From positions 390,001 through 454,000 of the forward strand of contig JAVXUO010001478.1 of assembly GCA_033065855.1 (NCBI GenBank): 64,000 bases of DNA. Reading direction: 5' to 3'. The notes below the pieces were generated by a model. That model searched no databases. It saw nothing but the letters and a program-made list of their open reading frames with translations, and was not told the DNA's origin. The translations under genes were made by a program, and so were the position numbers. This document shows, one piece after another, positions 46,358 through 59,077 of the stretch. The stretch comes from Escallonia rubra. Its lineage: Eukaryota > Streptophyta > Magnoliopsida > Escalloniales > Escalloniaceae. Numbering within the stretch: the first letter of the stretch is position 1; the number at the start of each line of letters is the position of its first letter.

Positions 46358-46503
46358 TGTAGACGCTAAAAAATTATTTATTGGTCAATGATAGATAATT
46401 TTAGTGACTAGTCAAATATTCAACCTTGCGAAAAATGCGAGTCAAGATGCTGATATGGAGTCAAACAAGACGATGGATTCGATCTAAAATTAAGCTAGAA
46501 GAA
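46358..46503 (+). repeat. Truncated right LTR of Gypsy 2
   Basis: TGTAGACGCTAAAAAATTAT starts it. It matches the first 146 bp or so of the left LTR and stops at AGCTAGAAGAA, where sequence switches to an LRR-kinase intron. Confidence 0.85.
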
Positions 46504-46720
46504 CGGGTAGGTTGTGGCTTCTGAATGATTGGTCATTGTACTTGGACTTGTTTGGTAGATTACATTTAGGAGCGCTTCTGGTTATAATTTTTGACAAGCT
46601 AACATTTGTTTTTGTCCCTCTTATCCATTTGCAGGTACAATCCCACAAGGAATTGGTAACATGGTTAACTTGGAGTATCTGGCGTTAGGAATGAATAGTT
46701 TGAGTTTGAGTCTACAATGA
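46504..46720 (+). pseudogene. Fragment of an LRR receptor kinase gene
   Basis: From GGTAGGTTGTGGCTTCTGAA onward it matches the end of RLK intron 3 (4640-4757). It includes the acceptor TTTGCAG and then about 80 bp of exon 4 (reading GTIPQGIGNMVNLEYLALGM). It has about 40 bases absent from the intact gene and several substitutions, so it comes from a paralogue. The reading is lost after about 46715. Confidence 0.88.
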
Positions 46721-47216
46721 CTATTTTTGGACTTCGAATGAATATTCGCTAATGAACGCTAGTTCAATCCCTAATTTCAAACTCTAAAAAAAAATGAATT
46801 TTAGACTATGGTAAGAACAATTTAAGCATAACACAATTTAAACAATCCATTGGTAAGAACAATTTGAAATTAACATTGAATTATAAGAAAATTCAAAATA
46901 CTTACTTGTTTTAACTTGATATATTTAAAGAAAAATCCATCGATCTTCTAGCGTAAAATTGTTTTGTTTGTATTGTTGTAGAGATTATATAGGTGAGATA
47001 TGAAGTATGAAGAGAGTTGGTAAAGATGATGGCGAGTGGAAGAAAGGGTTCGGGGATAACGGCTTATAAAGAGAGAAAAGTGAGGGAGAGAGAAGAAAGA
47101 AGACAGAGAAAAAAAATCCGTGAGTGAGCAGTAGTCAAAGGCTGTGAAAGAAAAAAAATGGCAAAAGACTGTGCGGCCAAGCTTAGAGCTGGCTCTGGAA
47201 AAAGGACAAGGGGGGC
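46721..47216. other. No gene recognised
   Basis: AT-rich sequence, then GA-rich sequence (47030-47160). I see no domain, RNA gene or element boundary. Confidence 0.4.
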
Positions 47217-47485
47217 ATCACGAGGGGGGGGGGGGGGGGGGGAACCGCAACACTTTGTTGCGGTTTGGGGCCTTTGACGGTAAAGGACAACCGCAACACT
47301 TGTTGCGGTTGGGGGGGTGGAGGCCACAAAAAGTAGGAAGAAAAAAAAATGAATGATAACCAACCGCAACAAAGTGTTGCGGTTGGGGGGGGGGGGGGGG
47401 GGCTTTCACAAAAAATAATGATTAGCAACCGCAACACTTTGTTGGGTGGATAATATCCACCGGTGGGTGTGGATCGACCCCCTAT
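47217..47485. repeat. Palindrome cluster resembling a second MULE-like terminus
   Basis: AACCGCAACACTTTGTTGCGGTT-like palindromes occur at about 47242, 47289 and 47362, with a partial copy at 47427. They are separated by runs of up to about 20 G. The right edge reads GGTGTGGATCGACCCCCTA before a TA/CA microsatellite. The CCGC-ACAC-GT-GCGG layout parallels the MULE palindrome. No matching left end was found. Confidence 0.5.
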
Positions 47486-49313
47486 ATGTATATACACACA
47501 CACACACACGAACTTGATAATCCTAAACTTTCAATAACTACATCCAAACAACAAAACACCCTTTTCGATTCTAATTTCAAGGATTCTAGATTACTGCAAT
47601 TTTAAAGTTGAATTGCATTTTTCATTTACCAATTGGGCCGCTGAACAAAATCTTCGAGGCCAAATTTTTGTTTGACCAAGAACATAGATGAAATAGAAAA
47701 GCAAATGCAAAATGGATACCATCTACAACTTTAATTCGAGGGCAGCAAAAAAGGGCGAGAGGGAAACATTTTCTTTGTATATGCAGTTTTTCGTTTTAGG
47801 ACCTACCGCATTGGGGTTTGGGGGGATCCAAAGATTAATTATATGTACTTCTTCCCGTCTTAGCTTTCATACAAAATCACTAATTATGAAGTACTAAAAT
47901 ACAGTCAACAAAACTGTTGGTCTCTTCACCATATAGAGCCATTAGTCTGATTTCAGTACGGACTAAAGTTCTTCAAAGCAACTCCACGAAAGATGGCCAG
48001 CAAGTAATATGTTACTACAAGAAAAGCAGATTACTTAATTAATTAATCAATCAATGAAAATGTAACAAAAGGCATGTGCGCAGAAGCTCATAAGTTACAG
48101 AAATTCCCAAAATGGCACCAGCATAGTGACTGTAGGAGAATGGCTAAGCACTGGACTCATGTTTCCCTCATGTTGTCTTTCCATGATAAGCTAATTCTTT
48201 GTACACATTAAAAAATATAATGCCACTATACAATTGAAAGCCACAAAACTGCAGAGTCTACCATCGAAGGCATAACTGCCAGAGGAGTTGCAAAAAGGCA
48301 CTGAATAAGATAAATATGCAGAACCAGCAGGAGGAACGCCAAGTTGAATTGAGTTCCATGGTTGAACCTAAAGCCTGAAAGAAAGCAGATCAGAAACTAC
48401 TGAAAGATGTTCCTACCTTTCAGATAAGTTTAACAAATGGTAACAAAAAGAAGGGAATGACGGCATTGATCACAGTAAAATTATAATCAAATGGTTTATA
48501 GTTGTAGACTGCAATACTGAAAAAAGGCTGGCATGAGTTACGAAGCCTGAAGAATACCATATTCATAAAACTCCTCAGATGGCCAATCACAGGCGAGGAG
48601 GGATCTACTGTGAAGGCTTGCGATCTCTCTTCAATCTTCATGTGAGAGGACGGAGTAGATTACCTATTCTATCGTTTCCCTTAGTTTTATGCGACCAAAT
48701 GGTGTTACATGGTCGGGTGCTATTCAAAAGAGATTATAAGATTGAAAGCTTAAATTTAATGATATGTTTTCGAGATCTGATATGTAAGTTGTGATGCTCA
48801 GGAGAATAACAAGCACTCCTGAAGGGTACCTTACAAAAGCAACGCTCTCGAAGCAATCTTAATTAAGAAAGCGGTTTAACCCCCCACCCCGAGGGCCATC
48901 CGTATTTACGTATCAATCAAAAACCAAAAAGTACCACCCTTCTATGGAGGCAGGAAATTAGATAGTTGCTCTATTGCAATTGGTGAGCAGGAACGGTAGA
49001 CGATAAAATGAGTCCTTGCTTTGAGAGAGAATTACACGGGTCTCACCCCTTGAGGAACGGGGCATAAGCCCTTTTGCCTTGTATATACAGTCAGACATGC
49101 CTGTAGAAAGATGCCTACAACCCCCGGTGTAGTGACAATTAATGATAACTAAGCATGGTATTTTTTTTTCCTTGACACATTCAGCAACAATGCTAAACAG
49201 CTCTTGTTAGTGTGACCGATTAAATGTCAGTAACAATATAATTGTCTCGACAACCTGAGTAGCAGTCAAAAATATTTCCTTTAGCCACTACTAGAACAGT
49301 TAATTAACCTGGA
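47486..49313. other. Intergenic region and 3' flank of the SUMO-like gene
   Basis: A CA microsatellite (about 47493-47510) is followed by AT-rich sequence. TACTACAAGAAAAGCAG near 48012 resembles a CACTA terminus, and CCTACAACCCCCGGTGTAGT with GACAATTAATGATAACTA near 49115-49155 resembles its subterminal repeats. A decayed CACTA element could lie between. No coding gene is seen. Confidence 0.35.
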
Positions 49314-52300
49314 TCAGTTTGACTTAGCATGCACTTCAATGATGTCGTTGTCCTCCATCCCAAGACTCTCGGGAGTTGCTGTAGGGCTAATTTTATCCCC
49401 ATCAAAACAAAAAGCTAAACTTTGCAGATCAAGCTTGACTTTCTCGGCATACATCTTGAAGAGACGCTCAAACTTATCATCCTATTAAAAAGAAACAACT
49501 CTCAATTCTAAAAATATAACCTTTGACAACTATGTGCACCATCGTAATACATGCTTTAAAGTATAGTGGATACCATGTAGACACGAAACTGCTTAAGCCC
49601 AGTCTTGTCCTGTATAGAAATAACAATTTTAGGTCTTTCAGAGGCAGGCTTCGACGGGTTCTCCGGAAGACTTTCTGAAGAAGACTGTTTTGTAGCTTCA
49701 AGATCTCTTCTGACAGACTCTTCAACAGTTCGCAAGACCTCTTGAGCTGATTGGGCGAATAACATCAGTTCCTGCTTCTGTAACCTAAAATATTAACACA
49801 TTCATCAATCAATATGTAAAACCATTCATATGTAGACTAGACTACAATGAAAAAATATGCTTGACCAAGGACTTGAATAAATGCTTATGTATAAGTGAGA
49901 AACCACTATGTGATGCATCACCCCGGCCCATCCTGTTATAGGGAACTTGACATACACTCTAGATAGGGAAAGTATCGGCCGGCATTGATTTGTACCGGCC
50001 ATGGATTTCGCCGCCAAGTGCTGGAGCACAGAGGTATTTCGGTCATTTTTTGGATTCTAGACTCCCTCTGTCTGCAGCTTCTCTTCAGATCTAAGACACC
50101 AGAACACTATATGATGGCCCCCCAAGCTCTCCAAAAACACACAGCAAATTCCCCATTACTGTGCTACGATATCGAGACGCTTGTAGATTTGTGTAGTTAC
50201 TTTCATATGTACTTGTGCATCATGGATAAAGCAACATCAAAACCAACAGCCTGGGGACCTCGATCTAAACATACATACGTTTATTCCTTTTGATTAGATA
50301 ACCCCACCCTCCACCATCCGACCAAATCATAATATTCAGATAAAAAGTCCGATCTTTATCTTTGAGAACTCAGTTTTCTATCTCTTTTTCCCTTAAAAGT
50401 CAGAAACTAGGGTTTAGGTTGCCTCCCCTAGGGTCTGACTCTATGAAGGTTTTGATCCAAATTTGTGCGTTCGGTGCGTAGGGTATTCAACCCCATTTTG
50501 TTGAGTTCAAACAGACAAAAATAATAGATTAGGGTTAGGGGCCGTTTGACAGGGTTTTTTTTTTGCTCTTTTTTTTTTAGTTTTGAAAATTGGAATTATG
50601 TAGTAAAAATAAAACTAAGAAGCAACTGTTTAATTAGGGAAAAACCTTCAATTAGAGTATGATGGGTGCCTAGCAGCTTCATCCTTCACGTCATATAACT
50701 TAGTCCTCAAATCCGAAATTTGTCAGTTATGCCAACTAGATTGGCTTGTTGGTAAGCAAGAGTCAGTAATAATAGGGTTTCCTAATTTACCTTGTTAATT
50801 ATTTAAAGAGCTAAATACGTGGTAAACTACTGGACTATGATGCAAATTCAACTTTAGTCACTAGACTTTATTTGTGTCCAATTGACCATTGGACTTGTCA
50901 ATTTGTCAAATTAAGTCATTCTGCTAAGTTCAATTAACCAGAGGCTCATTAAGTGCCCATGTGCCTTGCACATGGGGCTTAAGTTGGGGGCAAAATCATC
51001 AAAACAAGAACTTCTATCTTTCTAATTTTCGATCTGATTTTTTTTTCTTTTTTTTTTCCTTCCCTTTCCTTCTTCTTCATCCATTGCCCACCCAGTCACC
51101 CACCTATCCCTGACCCAACTACACTGCTACCACCAACTCTTACCCACTTCTAGCGCCACAATCACAACCACAACACCATCTTTAAAGAAAAAAAGGATTT
51201 CCTTCTCCTCCATTTACACACAGGAATATCAAAGTCATCGAGCCCCTCTCCCTCCTCCATTCCCCTCATTTTAGATCCAAAATCTATCACTAAAACTCCC
51301 CTCCAGATACTGCAAGACCTCGTTCATCAGCTTCACACACAAACGCGCACACAACTGGATCACACAACTGAATCTGATCGAGCTATCCCGTACTTTCAAG
51401 GTCGACCCAATCAGATCCTGAAATGATGACGACGCTACGGAGGTGGGTACGGGGTACATGGTCTTAGCGCTGGCGAGAAGGAGGCGTTATGGAAGAGGAA
51501 AGAAGAGGAGATCGACGCTGTGGGAGGTGCTGGCTGATATGGAGTGGGTGGCTAGAGAGATGGGGGGTCATGGGCGGCTAAAATGGTGTGGTCGTTATGG
51601 GTGGCGATTGAAGGATGATGGTGAGCTTGAATAGTGGTTGGTGGGTTGGGGAGGTCTAGGGTGGTGGTCATGGGGAAGAAAGTAAGGGTTGGTGGTGGCA
51701 GTGTGTGTGTGAGAGAGAGTTTGTACCGAGTGACCGAATCAAATCTGAAAATGATGCTGAAGTCACATAGCAACATCTACTGGATACAAGCAACAAATTG
51801 CACTACCAATTGCAATTCAAGGTCAGAAGGGGTGTTTGTGTGAGTCAGTGTGTGTGTGTGTGTGTGTCCACGAAGTGTGATTGTAGGGTGGTGCCGTGGT
51901 TGTGCTTGGTGGTTGAGCCGTGGTTGTCCTTGGTGGTGCTGGGTTGATGTCGTAGTTGCGCATGGTGGTTGGAGTGGAGACATAGCTATACTCAGTGGGG
52001 GTGGTGCTTGGTTTGTAGTTGGAGACATGGAATAAGAAAGGAGAAAGAAGAAAGAAGAAGAAGAAGAGGATGGAGGAAAAAAATAGAGAGTGACGAATTT
52101 GCCCTTAAATTAAGTTACTTAATGGACTTAGGCTTGACGGAATCTAACAAAATTACCTAACTGGACAAATTAAAGAATCAAATGGTCACTTTGACACAAA
52201 TCGAAGTCCAGTGACTAAAGTTGAATTTGCGTTGTAGTATAGTGGTCAAACCACGTGTTTAGCTCTTATCAGAGTTAACTGAAAGGAGGATTTAAATCAG

Positions 52301-54070
52301 ATGCAAGTCGTTACATGCAAAAGGGCCAGATATTATGCAAAACTAACTAATGTGGATGTTTCAGAGTTTACTACAAAGACAGACAATAAAACAGGGCACC
52401 TACCTATACTGTTATATTAATTCTGCTTGTACTACAAATTAAAAAAAGGTGAAGTTACAGGTGAACACATAAAGTGACATGTTGAAAGCATATACAGATT
52501 ATAAAATACTTATGCAACATTATGCCACAAGTTCAAATACAAAACCAGGTGTCACCTATGCAACACTGAAGCAATAACTTCACCAAGCCCAGGATCTCCT
52601 GGTGGCGTCTAGGCTTAAATGCAGGGAAGCAGTCAACAAGTAAATTGTGCCAGCCTCTATGTTATCCACTTGACTCAATAAAACACACGAGTGGAACAAA
52701 GTTAAGAGATACAGAACATCTGACATATGGTACACATTGTCCTTGGTAACAGCTCATAAAAGGGTAATACTTGTTCTTTTACGAATGGCATTATGCAGCA
52801 AGTTTCTCAATACTCAATGTTCTTTCGAGTACCCAGCGTACTACTATTTAAATCCATTCATCCTACAATAGTTAAAAAAGTTACAATAAAGTGGCTACAT
52901 GTTAGAATTGGGTTCAAAAAAGTCATGTTATGCTGTACTCCAGGTGCCAAAAATATTACTCAAATGCAGTGCTTGTATTAGCTGGGTTTGGGATACAACT
53001 ATGTAAGCACAAACGAAACTAAAGGCCTTACCATGGTCAACCTTGATGCGGCAATTGATAATGTACGTACCTTCCTAACACTTTGGGGTGGCACATTCTA
53101 CTTTGCACAACTCTTTATGTTCCTCACTAACATCTTCTAAACCAATTAGATCAACTAGTTGCCAACGTCACAAGGCCAAGCAAGTTATCCAAACCACAAG
53201 GTCAAGCAAGTTTCTTTTCTTTAAAACAGCAACTCATTTAGTAGAAATTAAATCATACAGCGCCTCTGACATTCTCACACTATTAACAATCACACTCCGT
53301 GGATAAATAAGGATCAAAGACATTAACTTTAACTAGTATACACACCTCAATGCCTTAATTGTGGGATCCTCGCAATGCTTTTGTGGATCCACGGTAATCT
53401 TGGGCGGAGGCGGCAGCCAATCCTCCTCTTCCTCTTCCTTTTCCTTGTCGTCGCAATCAAGAATCTGAACAACTCCCCCATGTTTCACTTCTGTTTCAAC
53501 CTAACTCCAAATAAATTCCAATCAAAAGTCAATTACTCAAACAATTCCTCTTAACAAACCGCACTAAATAAGTCTAAGAATCCAGCTCTAATAAAGAACG
53601 AGAATTTACAATTGGGTCCGCAATTTTCCTCCTTTTGGGAGGACAAATCGGTGAAGAATCCGAATCATCGTCTGCCAATTACAACAGATCTCAACAAAGT
53701 TATTAAAGTTGGATAATTTACACACACACACACACATATACCCTTCGTTCCATTGGACTTTTTGCGTGCAGATTTCTAAGTTGAATTTAGTACCACACAA
53801 ACATCAAAAGAAATTCAATTAGCAATGTACGTGTAAAATAAGAGTAGCTTGGCATGTCCAAACAGGGAAGAGACAATGAAAAATGTGCTAAATCTATCCT
53901 AAGAATTGGCACAAAAGTCAAATAGGAAAACTTTTCAATTGAACGGAGCGAGTAAAAAGTATGAACAAAATACAGAGAAAAAAGAATGCACCATCGAGGC
54001 AAACGATGTAAGGCTGCACGCGAGTGTAATCGAACAAAGGTTCGAATTCTTCTTGGGATTCCTCCTGCAT
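49314..54070 (-). CDS. Rad60-SLD / NIP45-type SUMO-like domain protein
   Basis: Minus-strand exons: 54070-53992, 53671-53610, 53500-53346, 49784-49574 and 49481-49314. They total 675 nt (224 residues plus TGA), with GT/AG borders and a continuous frame. The N-terminus (MQEESQEEFEPLFDYTRVQP) leads to a basic stretch (CPPKRRKI) that could be a nuclear signal, then an acidic run (DKEKEEEEEDWLPPPP). A helical part follows (QELMLFAQSAQEVLRTVEES). Residues of about 150-223 form a ubiquitin-fold domain (PKIVISIQDKTGLKQFRVYM, then CFDGDKISPTATPESLGMED, ending DDIIEVHA-like). No C-terminal GG follows the fold, so it is not a conjugated modifier. In yeast and animals, Rad60/Esc2/NIP45 proteins bind the SUMO E2 and help genome stability; Arabidopsis has a similar short protein. 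Intron 3 is 3.56 kb because of insertions. This is the clearest intact host gene besides the kinase. Confidence 0.9.
50390..50720. repeat. Dispersed repeat shared with 58480-59600
   Basis: GGTTTAGGTTGCCTCCCCTA, GGTTTTGATCCAAATTTGTG and TGCCTAGCAGCTTCATCCTT-type blocks occur in the same order near 58500-58610 and 59490-59530. The sequence is probably a fragment of an LTR. Confidence 0.5.
50806..52267. mobile_element. Element with long terminal inverted repeats in a host intron
   Basis: AAGAGCTAAATACGTGGT at the left pairs with ACCACGTGTTTAGCTCTT at the right. Homology extends inward for about 150-170 bp on each side, including CAAATTCAACTTTAGTCACT. No clear target-site duplication. The 1462-bp interior has C- and G-rich stretches (51040-51300, 51440-52080) and GT microsatellites. 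Its ORFs are short and unrecognised, so it may be a non-autonomous MULE-like element. Confidence 0.75.
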
Positions 54071-54918
54071 AATCGGAGCTGAAAAGGGTTAAATTGGGAA
54101 ACCCTAGAATAGTGTTGGGCTGAATTTTACAGAGTCGATTCGAAGAAAGAGGGCAAAGAGTAGCACGCGCACCATTACTCGACTCTGCTCTTCTTTTTCC
54201 TGTAAATTTGATAGATTCAATTTGTCCCGCCTAGACAGGGAGGGAAGCTTCAATAAGATGTATTAATGGATAACTGATAAAGTATATGCTTTTTTATATG
54301 GAATTGCAATTAATGGATTCCAACTAGAATTTGAAGAAGGATTAGAATCCAAATTTCAACAGGAACTTTTAAATCGTACGTTTAAACAAAAAATTGTTTT
54401 TGTATATTTTTACTATTTTCTATTTTCATTTTGAATAAAATTACCCAAACAATAACAAAAATGTGTTTTCAGCTTTTTCTACCAAAACTTAATCCAATAT
54501 AAGAAAAAATAGCTAAATTTTTTTTGGTGAAAATATTAAAAGTACATGATCGTATTTTCAAACTAAATACGTAAATCATGAAAACGAAAATACAAAATAA
54601 AAACAGAAAACAAATATGGTAAATTTCGAACATGAACATTTAAAAATGTTCACGATTGTGTTCATGAACATAGTGTTTGTATACTAAATTAATACTTTTA
54701 TAAGTAAGGCATAGTTAATTATAAATATATTCATGTAAAATAAACTTAAAAAAAACTTGATAACCTAAAATTAATTAACTAAAAGATCAAACCCACTTAT
54801 AAACCAAAATATAAGCCAAGCTCAAGTCCAAGTCCAAAAATAACCCCCAAATCCCAATACCCTTTCTTCCAAACTTATTCTTAATTCTAGCCGCACCTCT
54901 TTGTCTTCTCCTATACCT

Positions 54919-54956
<38 letters not shown>

Positions 54957-55493
54957 GCGCATACTAACACACCAACCAACATCATGGCGCCTCCCTAGCT
55001 CAGCGGCATAACCAGCAACGCGTTGCCTCCCTCAATAGCGAACACACCCACGAACGACTCACGCACCAACCATCACAACATGGCAAGCACTTCCCAACGT
55101 GGTTTGTTTCTTCTTTAAGATCCAGAGACTCATAAATATCTATTGAAGCGTTCCATTTCTCACGATTTGGTCAACAACAATCTGTTTCTATCATTTTCCC
55201 TGGTTTTTTTTCTCCAACTTTATGTGGTTGGAATCTCAAAAGTTTTGCATCTGGAGTTTTTGGTCTTATTGAACCAAAAAAGGAACGAGCTTAAAATGCC
55301 CGAGTTCGGTTTGTAAAGGTTAAACGAACAAACTGAGTCGAGCCCGAACTTTTTGAGTAGTTTCACGAACCGAGTTCAAACGAACATTTCAGTCACTTAT
55401 ACAAACTTGAGCCGAGTTCAAACATGGCCTGAGCTATACGAACCGAACACAAACACACCCTTGTTTGGCTCGAACTCGGTTTGCATACAGCCC
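54071..55493. other. Promoter side of the SUMO-like gene and AT-rich intergenic DNA
   Basis: 54071-54240 is the likely 5' UTR and promoter. AT-rich sequence follows, then a CT and CA microsatellite (about 54917-54957). From 55270 to 55495 CGAGTTCAAACGAAC-type repeats of a dispersed element occur. No gene is recognised. Confidence 0.45.
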
Positions 55494-57808
55494 TACATAT
55501 GAAGTACAATATAATTTTAATAATAACATGTTACAAAAATAAGTAAAACTAATCTCACTAAAATATGGCAATCAAACCGAGACTTTGTACTAAAAGTTTG
55601 ATTCGTGCCCTCCGGAACTAGTGGCTCGGTTCGATGGGCTTCACGGCATGCAAGCCCCAAGATTACTCTGTAGTATTATTTCTATTTTGCAATGGAGATT
55701 CATGAACAACCCTCTTGACTTTCATATTCCACAACACAGACAACATCAAAGTGTATAAAGGTGACTAAAACAAAACTAGAGGGAGAGAGAGCTTCGGCCT
55801 GTGTGTGTAAATATATGATAGTATATTTTTCAATGTTGGCCGAAACCTATATGTATATGGAGGTGGAGGAAAAATTTTCGAGCCAAAGCAAAGGAGAAAG
55901 GAAAATTTGGCAGCTTTTATATCGGCCAAGAAAGGAGAACATCAATAGCAGAAGTGACCTGCTTGTGGCCACCTTCTCTCACAAAAAAAAGGGGTTGACC
56001 CCGTGCCCATGTGTTTTGAAACACATATAATAAAATACAACAATTTTTTATATGTTTCAAAATACAACCTCAAAGAAAAGGAAAAGGAGATGAGAAATAT
56101 GCATTGGCAAGGTGTCACGTAGATTTAGCATTTCCTTGGATAAATGAGCAGAAACTAATTGAGATATGATGGTAGAGCGAATACTCTTTTAACCAGATTT
56201 TACGATGTGAAATTCGCATACTCACCACCCACACAACATCTCTAGTCATGGTTATTCTTGTGGGTTGACGCTAAATGGCCATGCGTTGTGCCTAGATATT
56301 CTTGTGTGCTCTAACAACATACCCAAGTTCCATAAAGGCGGCTCAACCCCAAAGACATATAGGTGGCATCCATCAGGGAATATGCTGCAGCTGAACATTC
56401 CATCCCAGTAATGGAGGATATGGACCCATTAAGAGTTATAAGCTTATCCTCACACACTGCATGCGCAACAGTCACTCTCAAACACCATAAGGATAGACTC
56501 ATCTCTAAAGGCCTCCCACTTTAGAAGATATATACAAAGTGATAATGCCCTTCGAACTCCATGACTTCATTATAACCTACCGAACCTCATTTACGGGATC
56601 GTCGATCACAGAAGGTTCATCTATAAATTCAGGTACAGTCCCATCTCCCTCCATGCTTTCATCATTAGGCTTCTCCCTAGTGGCTTAGTATGAGAATTCG
56701 GCCAAATCGCTTTCGAACCTAATAAAGCCCATTAATACAATACCGTTCTCAGGTAGTTGCATTCACGGTAGCATGTCGCTTTTGGATGTGACGACGCTTT
56801 CCATCATATATTTTACTTTTAGTTCGAGTAATGGCAGTTAAGCAATCACAATGCATCGCCACAGGCGGATTAGGTTTACTCCACAAAAGTACGTCAACCA
56901 GAAAAATTTTGAGCCACTCTACTTTAGAAACGAGCCTTCTCTATGGCAATCGACTCTGATTCCATTTTGGATTTACAATAATTGTCTGCTTGGATGACTT
57001 CCAAGAGACTGCCCCGTCCGGCTAGTAGGAACATATCCACTAGTGGGTTCTAGCTCATCTGATTCCGTAGTTCAATTAGCATCACAACAACCTTCAAGCA
57101 AGAATGACCACAATATATTAGTTCATTTTACCTCTACAGTAGCTTAATAACCTCGATATTGCATTGCAATATTCCTATTATGATTATGTCTACTTAGTCT
57201 GCCAACTGCATATGCAATACCACGACGAGCAGTATGATTCATAACAAATATTAGGCTTCCAATTATCTGTGCATACTTATTTTGTTAACCAGTTATCACT
57301 ATAATTTTTCACAAGGTGTATTTTCGCATCATAGACTGAATACAATGACGCACAGTCATAATCATATTTTTTTAGCATGTTCTCAATAAAGTGTGACCGT
57401 GACAACGCGATGGAATCATCATGCCTCAAAATTTTGATTCCGAAAATGACATTAGCTTTTCCTATATCTTTTATGTCAATTTAGATACCAAAAATATCTT
57501 AATAGCATGCACAATATTGTTGCTTGTTTCACATATAAGCAAATCATCAACGTACAAGCATTTATTGATATTACTATCATCAACACATTTACAATATGCA
57601 CACTTATCGACATTGCTAATCTAAAATCTATCAGATATAATCACTCTATCAAATTTTTCGTGTCATTGTTTAGGAGCTTGTTTCAATCCATACAAAGAGT
57701 TTAAATTTTTACATAATTTGTTATCTTCTCTAAGGACTATATATCCCTCAGGTTGCTCTCTATATATGTCTTCTTCGAATTCACCATTTAGAAAAGTAGT
57801 CTTCACGT
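55494..57808 (-). mobile_element. Old truncated Copia fragment
   Basis: An LTR-like part (55494-56042) and the following sequence match the nested Copia element from about 31130 to 33511: the LTR, tract next to the LTR, RNase H and part of reverse transcriptase, all on the minus strand. It is much more decayed, with many indels. It stops abruptly within the reverse transcriptase near 57808. It is a second, older copy of the same family. Confidence 0.85.
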
Positions 57809-58099
57809 GCACTTAGGTCAAACCAAGGTTGTAGCAAAGCTGTAATTCTCCATTTAGCAAGAAGATAAAATAAAGATAGTGACGTTTTTGCATACCTTTA
57901 GCGACTAATATTAGGAGAACTGATTGATTTGCGTCACTATTTTTTAACAAACCATATATTTTTTTTCCGTTTAGTTCCGCACGTTTTAGCTATAATAATA
58001 ATATAGTGGGAATGGTTAAGCACAAACAAAATTTCATGTGTTCATGACCAATGAATAGCATTATTTAGTTGTTTTTAATTTGAAGGTCTATTGTAGTTG

Positions 58100-58660
58100 A
58101 GGTTTTTGCTCGATTAATTTGTACAATGAAGGGATATCACTGCTAAATCTTTTTTCAAGAGCTTAAGTTTATTATAAATAGGGGAATTGGGCTATATTTT
58201 CAAGAACAAGTTTTTTCTTCTTCCTAGAGCTTTTATATCATTTCTCTTAGAAGTGATAAATCATCTCTAAGGGGAATTTAGCACTTCATATCCATTTCTT
58301 AATAGTCTTGAGTCATTTGCATCGTGGATTCGTCCCAAAGCATTCCCAAGTCTTCTAGGCAAAGCATTCCCGAGGTATATTTACTACTTTTTAGACTAGT
58401 TTAAAATATAATAGTCGAGAGTGTCTCCCCTCACCACGACCACATGTTCATTATACAAACTATCAATAAGAGTCTTTCTTTTAATTTCTTAGTTCGAATC
58501 TAAGAATTGAGTATAGGTAGCCTGCCGTAAGGTCCGTGTCAAACTATGATGGTTTTGATTTCTGTTTGTCCAACTGGATATGTAGGCCATTTGACCCCTA
58601 CTATCGAATTCAAACTAATAATATTGATTTAAACTTGAGTTTATGTTATTGCATGTTTAT
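58100..58660 (+). repeat. LTR-like sequence with TATA motif
   Basis: TTATAAATAGGGGAATTGGG (58170-58190) looks like an LTR promoter. Further on, GATATGTAGGCCATTTGACC resembles the end regions of plant Gypsy elements, and the 50390 repeat matches its second half. No paired LTR was identified, so a solo or partial LTR is likely. 57809-58100 shows nothing recognisable. Confidence 0.4.
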
Positions 58661-58706
58661 ATGTTAAAAAGGCCAAGAATCAATATAAATGAAATAAAGA
58701 CACAAA

Positions 58707-59031
58707 GGCTGTGTTTGGCGCGCGGGATAAGATTCTGGATAGGATAAAAATAATCATATCCTGCGTTTAGACACGCACTTAGTCACCGGATAAAGTATCC
58801 TTTGGACTTGTTTTATACGCCTTGAGTGGGATAAAATAATACCTGGGGGGGGGGGTATAAAATTAGTCCAGATCAGTTCGGACTAAAATGAATGAGACCC
58901 ACCCCACTTTTCTTCCTCTTTCCCTTCAACGCTATATATATATATACATTGTATATATACATATACATTACGCGTGTATATGTATATATATGTATGTATC
59001 TGTATATACGTGTGTGTATATACGTATATAC

Positions 59032-59077
<46 letters not shown>

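Larger units (their letters stand above)
26137..46503 (+). mobile_element. Gypsy-family element 2, non-autonomous, with nested insertions
   Basis: A full left LTR (26137-27017), primer-site-like sequence, gag remains and long tandem repeats are followed by a truncated right LTR (46358-46503). Its PBS, gag motifs and 3' repeats match Gypsy 1 in opposite orientation. No protease, reverse transcriptase or integrase remnant is visible in 28700-31074 or 45416-46357. A Copia element occupies 31075-45415. With the right LTR cut, the target-site duplication cannot be tested. Confidence 0.8.

Noticed and set aside
47144-47509. Pro- or Gly-rich ORFs
   Set aside because: They arise from G runs and the palindrome cluster.
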